64,000 nt of DNA from Nonomuraea roseoviolacea subsp. carminata (GCF_024172185.1 NZ_JAMZEC010000001.1:3844001-3908000), one strand, 5' to 3'; positions 8,951 to 16,922 are shown, counted from the stretch's first letter. Notes: generated by a model from the letters alone, not told the origin. Numbers and translations: made by a program.

Positions 8951-9089
8951 GCGTCCGTTTGTGCGTGACCTTGGTCGCAAACGCGATTCCGGGCCACGCG
9001 CAGGGTGCGGGAGACGGCGCCCACCCAAGCGCCCTCCCAAGGCTGATCCCAACAGCGGTCGTCGATCGACGGCCAAGGAAGGAGCCCCC

Positions 9090-9260
9090 ATGTCCGCTCT
9101 TGCTCTGGAGCCCCGCGACGCCGGTGTCCTCGAGTTCGAGGACCTCATGGTCGACTTCGAGGGTGAGCTCGGCAAGCTGCTTCACGGCCCGCAGGCCTGC
9201 GTCAACACCTGCAAGCGCACCGTCTGCAGCAGCTTCCCCTGCTGCCCGTCCATCGTCTGA
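9090..9260 (+). CDS. Lanthipeptide precursor peptide (class III/IV type)
   Basis: This 56-residue peptide lies immediately upstream of the lanthionine synthetase. The acidic leader (about residues 1-33, containing LEFEDLMVDFEGEL and ending near LLHGP) precedes a core of about 22 residues with five Cys and five Ser/Thr: QACVNTCKRT then VCSSFPCCPSIV. Balanced Cys and Ser/Thr numbers suit lanthionine or labionin rings. The strong GGAAGGAG site 5 nt before the ATG selects this start over a longer reading from 8928. The core does not match the SapB/AmfS pattern, and the Thr/Cys spacing is only loosely like venezuelin-type class IV cores. Leader cleavage site and ring pattern cannot be read from the sequence. 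Confidence 0.85.
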   Translation: MSALALEPRDAGVLEFEDLMVDFEGELGKLLHGPQACVNTCKRTVCSSFPCCPSIV

Positions 9261-9302
9261 CATACCCACGGTCACGCCGTGACGCGTGACCGGCGCAATG
9301 CG

Positions 9303-9343
9303 CCGGGAAAGGCCGTCGGCGCAGTTCCGGCGGCCTTTTCCGG
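9303..9343 (+). terminator. Hairpin between precursor and synthetase genes (attenuator or mRNA-end stem)
   Basis: A 13-bp stem (9303-9315 with 9331-9343, one G-U pair) encloses a 15-nt loop; its 3' arm contains CCTTTTCC. Such hairpins between a RiPP precursor and its modifying enzyme usually cause partial termination or stabilise the precursor mRNA, giving excess precursor. Its position argues that the synthetase starts downstream, at 9379. Confidence 0.6.
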
Positions 9344-9378
9344 TGATGCCCGATGCGCTCCGCGATCGAAGGGTCACG

Positions 9379-12099
9379 ATGGACGTCAATGTGCGCGACC
9401 GCCTCACCCAATTCGCCGACTCGTACGGTAGGGAGATCTACGAGGACGACACGTGGATCAGCGTCCACGACCCTGAGGCGAAGACTCCCACCCAAGGCTG
9501 GAAACTCCACGTCTCGGCGCGCCCGGGCACGCTGGGCGACACCCTCGATCGGGTCCTGCCCATCCTCGCCGCCGCCGACTGCGCCTTCAAGGTGGCCCGC
9601 TCCACGCACACGCTGATGGAGCTCAACACGGGCGACCTCGACGCCGGCGCCGTGGGCAAGGCCATCACGGTCTACCCCGCGCAGGAAGCGGTGGTCGAGA
9701 TCGGGCACGCCCTCGCGAGCGCGCTGGCCGGGATGGCCGCGCCGCGCATCGTCAGCGACCGGCGGGTCCGCGCCGACGCGCCCGTCTACTACCGGTATGC
9801 GCCCTTCGCGCCGCAGTACCGGGTGGACGACAACGGAGACTTCGAGCTCGTCGTGGTCGGACCCGACGGCGAGCGCCTGCCCGGCGCGGCGGGCCCCGAG
9901 TACTCCTGCCCGCCCTGGGCCACCGACCCCTTCCGGCCGGACGACCCCGCCCCCGCCCCGGTCTCCTCGGACGCCGGCCGGTCCACCGCCTCCGGCCCGT
10001 CCCCGTCGTCCGGCTCCGCGGACGCGACCGGCAGGAAGACGATCGGCGGACGCTACCTCGTCACCTCCGGCGTGATGCGCGGCCCCCGCGGCAACGTCTA
10101 CCGGGCCGTGGACAAGGCCGGCCGGCCGGTCATCGTCAAGGAGGCCCGCGCGTACGTCGGCGAGAACACCCAGGGCTGGGACCTGCGGATGTACCTGCGC
10201 AACGAGCTGCGGGTGCTCCGGGCGCTCGACGGCGTGCCCGGCGTGCCCGAGCCGATCGACCACTTCCGCCACGGCGACGACGAGTTCCTCGTCATGACGG
10301 ACGCGGGCAGCCGGGACCTCAACCGGTTCGTGGCCGAGAACGGCACGTTCAACGGCGGGGCGGGCGAGCGCGACCTCGGCGCGCTGGCCTCCCGCCTGCT
10401 GGAGGTGCTGGACGCCGTGCACGCGCGCGGGGTGGTCGTCCGGGACCTGTCGCCCAAGAACGTCGTGCTCGGCGAGGACGGCCGTTGCACGCTCATCGAC
10501 TTCGGCAACAGCAGGTACGACGGCCTCCAGCTCCCGGGCTGGAGCCGCGGCTACAGCGTGCCCGACCAGCACACCGACCGGGAGTCCGAACCCGCCGACG
10601 ACTACTTCTCGCTCGGCGCCACGCTCTTCTTCGCCGCCGCCGGCATGAACCCGGTCATGATCGACCCCGACCCGGTGCGCAACCTGGAGCGCACGCTCAT
10701 GTGCCTGGCGCGGATGTCGCCCGACGTCGCCGGCGGCGTGCGGGAGCTGCTGCCGTCGCTGCTCAGCCTCGACCCGGTCGAACGCGTCGAGGCCGCCGCG
10801 AGCCTGCGGAGCGGCCTGACCGGGCCGCACCGCCTGACGGAGCCGCACCTGACGGAGCCGCACCGCCTGACCGTGCCGCACCGCCCGTCCGGCTCCTCCA
10901 CCGCCGGGTCCGGCTCCGCGGACGAGGGACCCGCGACCGCACGACACGGGCGGCCCGCCCCGATCGCGACCCCGAAGCTGACCGGCGACCTGCTCGCGAA
11001 GGTCCTCGACCACTCCACGCGCGAGTGCGTCGCCTTCGCCGAGCGCCTGATGGAGGCCCCCGAGGAAGCCCGCCGCGCGAGCCCTCCGGTGACCAACGTC
11101 TACGGAGGCTGCGCCGGCGTCGGCATGGAACTGCTGCACCATCCCGAGGCCAAGGCCGTCGCCGCCGACCTGGCCCGCTGGACGGCCCGGGTCATGCCGC
11201 CCGCCGCGCTGCCGCCGTCCCTCTACTTCGGCCGTACCGGGACCGCGCTGTTCCTGACCGCGGCCCGCCTGACCGCCGTGCCGGAGCTGGCCACGCCGGC
11301 GCCGGTCAGCCTCGACGGCCCCCAGCGCGCCGACCAGGCCCACGGCGTCGCCGGCATCGGCGCGGGGCACCTGGCCCTGGCGGCGATCGAGGACGACCCC
11401 CGCCACCTGGAGGTCGCGGCCGAGTGCGCCAGGCGCCTGCTCGCGGGCGAGGTCACCGCCCCGGAGGAGGACGTGCCGCCGCCGCCCGGGTCGGGCGTGG
11501 CCGTGGACGCCGCGTTCGCCCATGGCGCGGCGGGCTGCGCGGACTTCCTGCTCTCCTACCACGAGGCCACCGGCGACCCGGCGGCCGGCGAGGCGGCCAG
11601 GGAGCGGTTCGAGGAGCTGGCCGTACGGGCCGAGGCCATGCTGGGCGAGCTGGCGGGACCGGACGCGCGGCCGATGGGCGCGTCCTGGTGCCAGGGCGTG
11701 TCGGGCATCGCGAGCGCGCTCGCCCACGCGGCGACGGCGTACGGCGACGACGGCTACCTGGCGCTCGCCGAGCGCGGCGCGCTGGCCGGCCTGAAGGTCG
11801 CCCCCCACGCGTGGGTGGTCTCGCAGTGCTGCGGCCTCGCGGGCATGGGCGAGGCGCTGATCGACCTGGCCGTGGTCACGGGCGACGACCGCTTCTGGCG
11901 CGGCGCCGAGGAGGTCGCCGAGCTGATGCTGACGCGGGCCGGTGGCAAGCCGGAGGCGCCGGTGTTCCCGGGCAACGACCTGGACAAGGCCGGGTACACC
12001 TGGGCCACGGGCACGGCGGGAGTGCTGTCGTTCCTGCGCCGGCTGGACCGCCGCTCGGGCACCCGCCTGTGGACGGCCGCCTGGCGCCTGCCCGGATAG
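9379..12099 (+). CDS. Lanthionine synthetase LanKC/LanL (lyase-kinase-cyclase), class IV-like
   Basis: This 906-residue enzyme has the three-domain order of class III/IV synthetases. The N-terminal lyase domain (about 1-200) includes PTQGWKLHVSARPGTLGDTL and YRYAPFAP. A Ser/Pro-rich linker precedes the Ser/Thr kinase domain (about 215-480), with the nucleotide-binding Lys in VIVKEARA, catalytic VVRDLSPKNVVL and LIDFGNSR. The C-terminal LanC-type cyclase (about 535-906) has WCQG (Cys771) and QCCGLAG (Cys817/818). These Cys zinc ligands favour class IV (LanL) or a zinc-retaining LanKC over zinc-less class III. It would phosphorylate and eliminate Ser/Thr of the precursor and then add Cys thiols. 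The ATG at 9379 is chosen because earlier in-frame starts fall before or within the hairpin. A short HRLTEPH-type repeat marks the linker between kinase and cyclase. Confidence 0.9.
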   Translation: MDVNVRDRLTQFADSYGREIYEDDTWISVHDPEAKTPTQGWKLHVSARPGTLGDTLDRVLPILAAADCAFKVARSTHTLMELNTGDLDAGAVGKAITVYPAQEAVVEIGHALASALAGMAAPRIVSDRRVRADAPVYYRYAPFAPQYRVDDNGDFELVVVGPDGERLPGAAGPEYSCPPWATDPFRPDDPAPAPVSSDAGRSTASGPSPSSGSADATGRKTIGGRYLVTSGVMRGPRGNVYRAVDKAGRPVIVKEARAYVGENTQGWDLRMYLRNELRVLRALDGVPGVPEPIDHFRHGDDEFLVMTDAGSRDLNRFVAENGTFNGGAGERDLGALASRLLEVLDAVHARGVVVRDLSPKNVVLGEDGRCTLIDFGNSRYDGLQLPGWSRGYSVPDQHTDRESEPADDYFSLGATLFFAAAGMNPVMIDPDPVRNLERTLMCLARMSPDVAGGVRELLPSLLSLDPVERVEAAASLRSGLTGPHRLTEPHLTEPHRLTVPHRPSGSSTAGSGSADEGPATARHGRPAPIATPKLTGDLLAKVLDHSTRECVAFAERLMEAPEEARRASPPVTNVYGGCAGVGMELLHHPEAKAVAADLARWTARVMPPAALPPSLYFGRTGTALFLTAARLTAVPELATPAPVSLDGPQRADQAHGVAGIGAGHLALAAIEDDPRHLEVAAECARRLLAGEVTAPEEDVPPPPGSGVAVDAAFAHGAAGCADFLLSYHEATGDPAAGEAARERFEELAVRAEAMLGELAGPDARPMGASWCQGVSGIASALAHAATAYGDDGYLALAERGALAGLKVAPHAWVVSQCCGLAGMGEALIDLAVVTGDDRFWRGAEEVAELMLTRAGGKPEAPVFPGNDLDKAGYTWATGTAGVLSFLRRLDRRSGTRLWTAAWRLPG

Positions 12100-12112
12100 G
12101 CGTGGCGGCGTC

Positions 12113-12565
12113 CTACGTCCTGGTCGCGTGGTACAGGCCGTTGACGGCCAGGGCGTAGCCGTACACGCCGAAGCCCACCACGATGCCGCGCGCGACCGGC
12201 GACAGGTACGAGTGGTGCCGGAACTCCTCGCGCCGGTGGACGTTGGAGATGTGCACCTCCACCACGGGCAGCTCGGCGCCCTCGATGGCGTCGTGCAGCG
12301 CGATCGAGGTGTGGGTGTAGGCGCCGGCGTTGAGCACCGCGCCGATGCACCGGCCCGCCTTGACCTCCGCGCCCGCCTCCTGGATCCAGTCGACGAGCTG
12401 CCCCTCGTGGTTGGACTGCCGGAACACCGTGTCCAGGCCCAGCTTGCCGGCCTCCTGGCGGCACAGCTCCTCCACGTCGGCCAGCGTGGCGGAGCCGTAG
12501 ATCTCCGGCCGGCGGGTGCCGAGCAGATTGAGGTTGGGGCCGTTGAGAATCAGAACCGAGGTCAC
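12113..12565 (-). CDS. aroQ: Type II 3-dehydroquinate dehydratase
   Basis: This 150-residue protein is a typical type II dehydroquinase, converting 3-dehydroquinate to 3-dehydroshikimate in the shikimate pathway. The sequence opens with VLILNGPNLNLLGTRRPEIYG, which includes the catalytic Arg/Tyr lid loop. It also has RQSNHEGQLVDWIQEA, the substrate-binding NAGAYTHTS and the catalytic His in VEVHISNVHRREEFR. Length matches the dodecameric family. The start is GTG. It converges on the lanthionine synthetase gene and is not part of that cluster's function. No other aro gene is beside it. Confidence 0.95.
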   Translation of the reverse strand: MTSVLILNGPNLNLLGTRRPEIYGSATLADVEELCRQEAGKLGLDTVFRQSNHEGQLVDWIQEAGAEVKAGRCIGAVLNAGAYTHTSIALHDAIEGAELPVVEVHISNVHRREEFRHHSYLSPVARGIVVGFGVYGYALAVNGLYHATRT

Positions 12566-12670
12566 AGCGGGAGACTAACGCGGGCGGTGAACCGGCGCGG
12601 CGGACGGCGCGTACCTCGGGGCGACGGGTCCGCCCGACCCGCACGCCCCCGACCCCTCCGAGGAGCGATC

Positions 12671-13255
12671 ATGCCTCAGCAGCGCGTCGTGGCGGTTCTG
12701 GCCGTGCTGGGATTCCAGCTCGTCGCCGGATGCGCCGCGGTCTCCCAGGCCCGGCCCGCCCAGCCGGCTCCGCCCGCGGCGGCGGCCGGTGCGGCGGCGG
12801 AGGGCGGCCACGCGGAGTCCGACGTCACGTTCTCGCAGGAGATGATCGCCCACCACCGGATGACGATCATGCTGGCCGAGCCGGCGGTCGAGCGCGGCGG
12901 CAGCGCGTACGTGCGCGACCTCGCCCGCGAGCTGATCGACGGCGAGAAGAAGGACATCACCCAGATGACGTCGTGGCTGCGCTCGTGGAAGGCCGAGGTG
13001 CCGGAGGAGAGCCACGCGGGTCACGACATGCCGGGCATGATGTCGGCCAAGGACGTGGAGGCGCTGAAGGGCCTGTCCGGCTCCGCGTTCGACCGCGCGT
13101 GGCTGAAGGCGCTGGCCGACCACCTCGACGCGGGCGTGAAGATGGCCGAGGTCGCGCAGGCCATGGGCAAGCACGCGCCGACGGTCAAGCTGGCCCGCCG
13201 GCTCGTCGAGGAGCAGCGCGAGCAGGTCGCCGCCATCAAGGAGCACCTCGCCTGA
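12671..13255 (+). CDS. DUF305 family lipoprotein
   Basis: This 194-residue protein begins with a signal sequence and lipobox LVAGC, so it is probably a membrane-anchored lipoprotein. The DUF305 domain has the paired histidine motif FSQEMIAHHRMTIMLAEPA and a Met/His-rich stretch HAGHDMPGMM. The second HH block typical of the family is modified (LADHLDAGVKMAEVA). Family members are ferritin-like four-helix proteins often found with copper or other metal-handling genes; no enzymatic role is proven. GAGGAGCG lies just before the ATG. A second DUF305 protein occurs at 46171-46812. Confidence 0.85.
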   Translation: MPQQRVVAVLAVLGFQLVAGCAAVSQARPAQPAPPAAAAGAAAEGGHAESDVTFSQEMIAHHRMTIMLAEPAVERGGSAYVRDLARELIDGEKKDITQMTSWLRSWKAEVPEESHAGHDMPGMMSAKDVEALKGLSGSAFDRAWLKALADHLDAGVKMAEVAQAMGKHAPTVKLARRLVEEQREQVAAIKEHLA

Positions 13256-13278
13256 GCCCGCGCCGATGACCGCGGGCC

Positions 13279-13340
13279 GGCGTACGGCGGTGTCGGCGTA
13301 CGGCGGGCAGACGTACGGCGGTGTCGGCGTACGGCGGCGT
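13279..13340 (+). repeat. Tandem GTACGGCGG repeats between convergent genes
   Basis: Four copies of a unit built on GTACGGCGG, two of them extended to CGTACGGCGGTGTCGG, occupy the gap between the DUF305 gene and the end of the YeiH gene. Spacing is irregular (about 15-17 bp). No gene or clear terminator is seen here. Confidence 0.6.
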
Positions 13341-13343
13341 AGC

Positions 13344-14276
13344 TCAGGCGGAGAAGCCGCTGAACAGCACCACGGCGAGCCCGAGGGCGACCAGCACGTT
13401 CACCACCGTCGCGCCGGCGAACACCGCCACCGGCCGCCAGCCCGCCTCCCGCAGCGACGACACCCGGAACTCCAGCCCGATGCTGACGAACGCCAGGATC
13501 AGGAACCAGGTGCGCAGGTCGTTGGCCACGCCCACGACCGCCTTGCCCTCGGCCGCGCTCACGGTGGTGAGCCACCAGGTGGTGATCACCGACGCGGCCA
13601 CGAAGCCCAGCACGAACTTCGGGAACCGCCGCCACAGCTCGCCGAGCCCCGGCCGGGGCGCGTCGGGCCGCCGCTCGACCCGGAAGGCGAACCACGCGGT
13701 CAGCGCCACCACGACCACGCCGATGAGGGCGTTCTGGGTGACCTTGACGACCGTGGCGATGGCCAGGGCGTCCTCGCCGACGATCGTGCCCGCGGCGGTC
13801 ACCGCGGCGGTGGTGTCGATGTTGCCGCCGATCCACGCGCCCGCCACCTCAGGGCTCAGCCCGAGCACCGAGGCGAGCGCGGGCAGCACGAAGATGGACG
13901 GCAGCGCGAACGCGATCACCAGGCTGGCGCTGTAGGCGAGCTGCTCGCGCCGGGCCTGCACGGCGCCGGCGGCGGCGATGGCCGCGCTCACCCCGCAGAT
14001 CGACACGGCGGCCGACAGCAGCGCGCGCAGCCGGTCGTCGAGGCCGAGCCGGCCGCCCAGCCACCAGGTGAACAGGAACACCGTGCTGATCAGCACGACG
14101 CCCTGGACGACAGCGGGCCCCGCGGCGGTCGCGATGACCTTGAGGTTGATGGAGGCGCCGAGGAGGACCAGGCCGGTCTTGATGAAGAACTCGGTGCGGA
14201 ACCCGCCGGCCAGCCGGTCGCGCAGCCCCGTCGCGGTGAGGACGGCGTTGCCGGCAGGGGTTCCTCGGGTGCTCAT
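13344..14276 (-). CDS. YeiH-family putative sulfate exporter, N-terminally short
   Basis: This 310-residue membrane protein belongs to the YeiH (UPF0324) family of putative sulfate exporters, shown by EFFIKTGLVLLGASINLKVI, SAAVSICGVSAAIAA, the WIGGNIDTTAAVTAAG block and the C-terminal LILAFVSIGLEFRVSSLREAG. About eight membrane segments are visible. From memory of the family, the first two to four membrane helices that normally precede the EFFIK block are missing, and the region upstream of the ATG (14276) contains no hydrophobic segment in this frame. It directly abuts the orphan omega-RNA sequence, so the 5' part may have been lost through a transposon insertion. It could be a pseudogene. 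Confidence 0.75.
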   Translation of the reverse strand: MSTRGTPAGNAVLTATGLRDRLAGGFRTEFFIKTGLVLLGASINLKVIATAAGPAVVQGVVLISTVFLFTWWLGGRLGLDDRLRALLSAAVSICGVSAAIAAAGAVQARREQLAYSASLVIAFALPSIFVLPALASVLGLSPEVAGAWIGGNIDTTAAVTAAGTIVGEDALAIATVVKVTQNALIGVVVVALTAWFAFRVERRPDAPRPGLGELWRRFPKFVLGFVAASVITTWWLTTVSAAEGKAVVGVANDLRTWFLILAFVSIGLEFRVSSLREAGWRPVAVFAGATVVNVLVALGLAVVLFSGFSA

Positions 14277-14399
14277 CGGTGTAGCTACTGTGGAGACCAC
14301 GAGCTTCAGCCCTGGATGGAAACCGGAGCGCGGGAGGGCAGTCGGGCCCGAGCGGTGCAGTGACCATTCCTATGCCGCCTCACGCCAGCCTTCCCCTTG

Positions 14400-14604
14400 G
14401 TATGGTTCAGGTGTTCGGATGGGCTGGCGATGAGCAAGTCGGCCGTCCGGGCCTACCGCCGGGCTGGCGGGATGTGAAGCCTGTGGAGGCCGCGTAAGAC
14501 CGGTCGCATGCCTTCGGGTGCGCGTGGGCAGTCGCCGGCGAAGCAGGAAGATCCGGCCTGTGAGGGCCGGAATCCCCGTGATTCAGCTGCGGGGAGGAGG
14601 CCAA
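14400..14604 (+). ncRNA. Orphan IS605/TnpB-type omega-RNA (transposon right-end remnant)
   Basis: The sequence resembles the 3' ends of actinobacterial tnpB elements that encode omega-RNA. It shows GTAAGACCGGT, a short stem-loop with a TTCG loop near 14508-14526, GAAGCAGGAA, then stem CCGGCC/GGCCGG (14553-14558 with 14565-14570) and the terminal stem CCCCG/CGGGG (14574-14578 with 14590-14594) followed by GAGG-AGGCCAA. This layout, ending in a GAATCCCC...GGGGAGG hairpin a few bases from the element boundary, is characteristic. No tnpA or tnpB reading frame is nearby. Whether it is expressed or could guide a TnpB encoded elsewhere is unknown. Confidence 0.6.
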
Positions 14605-14645
14605 GGGAGCGCCTTTCCGCGAAAAGGTCTAAGAGGTGCGGAGAC

Positions 14646-14674
14646 GGGCGGAGGCACCCCCAGTCCCTCCGCCC
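14646..14674 (+). terminator. Perfect 9-bp stem-loop
   Basis: GGGCGGAGG (14646-14654) pairs with CCTCCGCCC (14666-14674) around an 11-nt loop. It follows the omega-RNA and could terminate transcripts arriving from it. There is no U-tract, as usual for high-GC actinomycetes. Confidence 0.45.
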
Positions 14675-14712
14675 GCTCATCGCCGATCCCGTCAGCGACC
14701 TCGATGATGCGC

Positions 14713-14743
14713 TATATTCCCCATGAAAGCAATAGGGAATATA
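14713..14743. promoter_or_regulatory. AT-rich inverted repeat upstream of the beta-propeller gene (possible operator)
   Basis: TATATTCCC (14713-14721) and GGGAATATA (14735-14743) form a perfect 9-bp inverted repeat with a 13-bp spacer, 50 bp upstream of the next start codon. AT-rich dyads stand out strongly in this genome and usually mark promoters or repressor sites. No adjacent regulator gene is evident. Confidence 0.5.
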
Positions 14744-14792
14744 TGGATTAGTCAAGGATCTTGATCTCGACGCCAATGAAGGGCGAATCTGC

Positions 14793-15749
14793 ATGAAGCT
14801 CCCGGTCCCGCCGCCTACCCTCGTGCCCATGCTGATCGATGAGGAGAACGCCCCCGCCGTGGCGGCGTTCCTTCCGTCCCCTGAGCGTTCGGTCGCCGCG
14901 ATCGTGCCCGAGGCCCCCGGCGCCGGGCACTGGGTCGGCGCCCCCAGCGCGGTCGCCCACGACGGGCTGATCCATCTCGCGTACCGGCTGCGCCGGCCCA
15001 TCGGGGAGGGGCGCGGCCACGCTGTCGTCGTGGCCCGATCCACCGACGGCGAGCGCTTCGAGCCGCTGCTGACGATCACGCGCGAGGAGATGGACGCGGA
15101 GTCGCTGGAGCGTCCCACGCTCGTACGCCTGCCCGACGGGCGCTGGCGGCTCTACCTGAGCTGCGCCACGCACGGCACCAAGCACTGGCGCGTCGAGGTC
15201 CTCGAAGCGGACGACCCCGCCTCCTTCGACCCGGCCGGGCGCGTCACCGTCCTGCCCGGCGATCCGAAGACCGGCGTCAAGGACCCGGTCATCGCCCGGC
15301 ACGGCGGCACCTGGCACCTGTGGGCGTCCTGCCACCCCCTCGCCGATCCGGACGAGGCCGACCAGATGGTCACCGACTACGCGACCAGCGACGACGGCCT
15401 CACCTGGACCTGGCAGGGCACCGCCCTGAGCGGCCGTCCCGGCGTCTGGGACTCGCGCGGCACCCGGGTGAGCGCCGTGCGCTTCACGCCCACCGGAGTG
15501 CTCGCCTTCTACGACGGCCGGGCCAGCGCCGCCGAGAACTACGAGGAGCGCACCGGGGTCGCCTTCGGCGCCGACCCCGCGGCTCTGACGCCGCTGGGCG
15601 ACGCCCCCGCCGCCTCCTCCCCGCACGGCGGCGGCGGGCTGCGTTACCTGGACGTGGTGGACCTGCCGGAGGGCGGGGTGCGGCTGTACTACGAGTACAC
15701 CTGCGCCGACGGCAGCCACGAGCTGCGCACGGAGCTCCGCCCGGCCTGA
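14793..15749 (+). CDS. Five-bladed beta-propeller glycosidase-like protein
   Basis: This 318-residue protein has the blade repeats and acidic positions of GH43/GH32/GH130-like five-bladed propellers: GAPSAVAHDGLIHLAYRLR, the ERPTLVRLPDGRWRLYLSC blade, VKDPVIARHGGTWHLWASC and a final blade GLRYLDVVDLPEGGVRLYYE. Catalytic Asp/Glu pairs are plausible but I cannot assign a family or substrate from sequence alone. There is no signal peptide, so it is probably intracellular. GAAGGGCG lies 8 nt before the ATG; an internal ATG at 14829 is an alternative. It stands alone behind the AT-rich dyad. Confidence 0.65.
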   Translation: MKLPVPPPTLVPMLIDEENAPAVAAFLPSPERSVAAIVPEAPGAGHWVGAPSAVAHDGLIHLAYRLRRPIGEGRGHAVVVARSTDGERFEPLLTITREEMDAESLERPTLVRLPDGRWRLYLSCATHGTKHWRVEVLEADDPASFDPAGRVTVLPGDPKTGVKDPVIARHGGTWHLWASCHPLADPDEADQMVTDYATSDDGLTWTWQGTALSGRPGVWDSRGTRVSAVRFTPTGVLAFYDGRASAAENYEERTGVAFGADPAALTPLGDAPAASSPHGGGGLRYLDVVDLPEGGVRLYYEYTCADGSHELRTELRPA

Positions 15750-15830
15750 GCCCGCGCCTCCCGCGTCGAGGCACGGACTCATGGCCGGGCGCGGCGGCCA
15801 AGAGCCGCTCAGAGCAGTCTCGGGCGGCTC

Positions 15831-15887
15831 AGGGCGGCTCAGGCTCAGGGCGGCTCAGGCTCAGGGCGGCTCAGGCTCAGGGCGGCT
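15831..15887 (+). repeat. 16-bp tandem repeat, about 3.5 copies
   Basis: The unit AGGGCGGCTCAGGCTC is repeated at 15831, 15847 and 15863, with a partial fourth copy from 15879. Degenerate relatives continue on both sides (15815-15905). It lies between the stops of two convergent genes. Confidence 0.75.
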
Positions 15888-15906
15888 CGGAGCGGTCTCG
15901 GGGCGC

Positions 15907-16884
15907 TCAGAGCGGTTTCGGGCGGCCGTTGCGGGACTGGCGCTGGCCCGGCGGCCGGGCGCCCACCAGGCCGCCCGAGCGTTCCCGGGGCTGCAGCCAG
16001 TCGCTGAAGTCGGCCCCCGTCACCCGTTGCAGCAGCTCGACGTCCTCGGCGAAGTGCGGGATCAGGGCGCTGCGCTGCTCCCAGGTGAGCGGGCGACGTG
16101 GGTTGCCGTGGCGCTGGAGCAGGTGCTCCAGGCGGTGGTTCAGCGCCCGCTCCAGCTTGTGGGGCAGGACGCGCGCCGCCCGCGCCGTCGCCGACAGCAG
16201 GCGCTGCCGCCCGCCCTCCTTGGGGTGGGCCGTCACGTTCTCCCGGGGTACCTCCGTGAGCAGGCCCCGCTCGACGCCGAGGAAGCCGCAGATGCGGTCC
16301 AGCGTGTCGGCGGGCCGGTCCACGAGGTCGCGGTAGCGGAAGACGAGGACCTGGTCGCGAGGGAAGAGGGTGTACAGGTGCGCGAGCTGCTCGCCGTAGC
16401 GGCCGAGCCCGATGTAATGCCAGAAGTGCGCCCATCCGGCGGCGACGCGGCGGCGCTCGTCGGCGCAGGCCCGCACCACGTCGCCGATCGGTTCGAGCCC
16501 GGCCGACCACAGGTGGGTCCAGTTGGAGTGGGCCCGCTCGACGGGGTCGCGCAGGACGGCGATCAGCTTCGCGTGCGGGATGAGGGCGTGGATGCGTCGC
16601 TGCGCGTCGAGGTCGTACAGGTAGAACGGGGTGGCCTCGCCGAGCAGGGCGCCGGGGGGCGCGCCGGCGAACAGGGCCTCGTAGTCCTCCCTGCGCCAGA
16701 TGTGCTCGCGGTAGGTGGGCGCGTCGCCGGGGCCGCCACGGGTGGGAGGCGGCCCGTCGGTGAGGAAGAACTTGGGCTCCTTGACGTGGGACAGGTGGAG
16801 CTGGGGGTGTTGCTGGAGCGCGGCGTGCAGGGCCGTCGTGCCGGCCTTGGGGGCGCCGATCACCAGGAAGTGGGGCAGCGGCAT
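15907..16884 (-). CDS. PAPS-dependent sulfotransferase
   Basis: This 325-residue cytosolic-type sulfotransferase opens with the 5'-phosphosulfate loop FLVIGAPKAGTTALHAALQ and has the 3'-phosphate site around IAVLRDPVERAHSNWTHLW. It should transfer sulfate from PAPS to a hydroxyl or amine of a small molecule or glycan; the acceptor is unknown. The true start is the ATG at 16884, about 8 nt downstream of AGGACGAGG. Longer reading frames run into the promoter region of the divergent LanC gene. Juxtaposition with LanC may be accidental, but peptide tailoring by sulfation cannot be excluded. Confidence 0.82.
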   Translation of the reverse strand: MPLPHFLVIGAPKAGTTALHAALQQHPQLHLSHVKEPKFFLTDGPPPTRGGPGDAPTYREHIWRREDYEALFAGAPPGALLGEATPFYLYDLDAQRRIHALIPHAKLIAVLRDPVERAHSNWTHLWSAGLEPIGDVVRACADERRRVAAGWAHFWHYIGLGRYGEQLAHLYTLFPRDQVLVFRYRDLVDRPADTLDRICGFLGVERGLLTEVPRENVTAHPKEGGRQRLLSATARAARVLPHKLERALNHRLEHLLQRHGNPRRPLTWEQRSALIPHFAEDVELLQRVTGADFSDWLQPRERSGGLVGARPPGQRQSRNGRPKPL

Positions 16885-16922
16885 CGTCCTCGTCCTTCCT
16901 TCCCTCCGGTACCAAGTAATCC

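Noticed and set aside
9286..9378. Upstream GTG/ATG starts for the lanthionine synthetase
   Set aside because: These codons fall before or within the strong hairpin and add an Arg/Pro-rich tail unlike the family start; the ATG at 9379 begins at the expected lyase domain.
14430..14604. Cobalamin or other metabolite riboswitch
   Set aside because: No B12-box or other known conserved core was found; the double stem with the GAATCCCC...GGGGAGG end fits an omega-RNA better.
15831..15887. Regular 16-bp repeats as a possible CRISPR array
   Set aside because: Units are directly adjacent with no unique spacers, and there are no cas genes.
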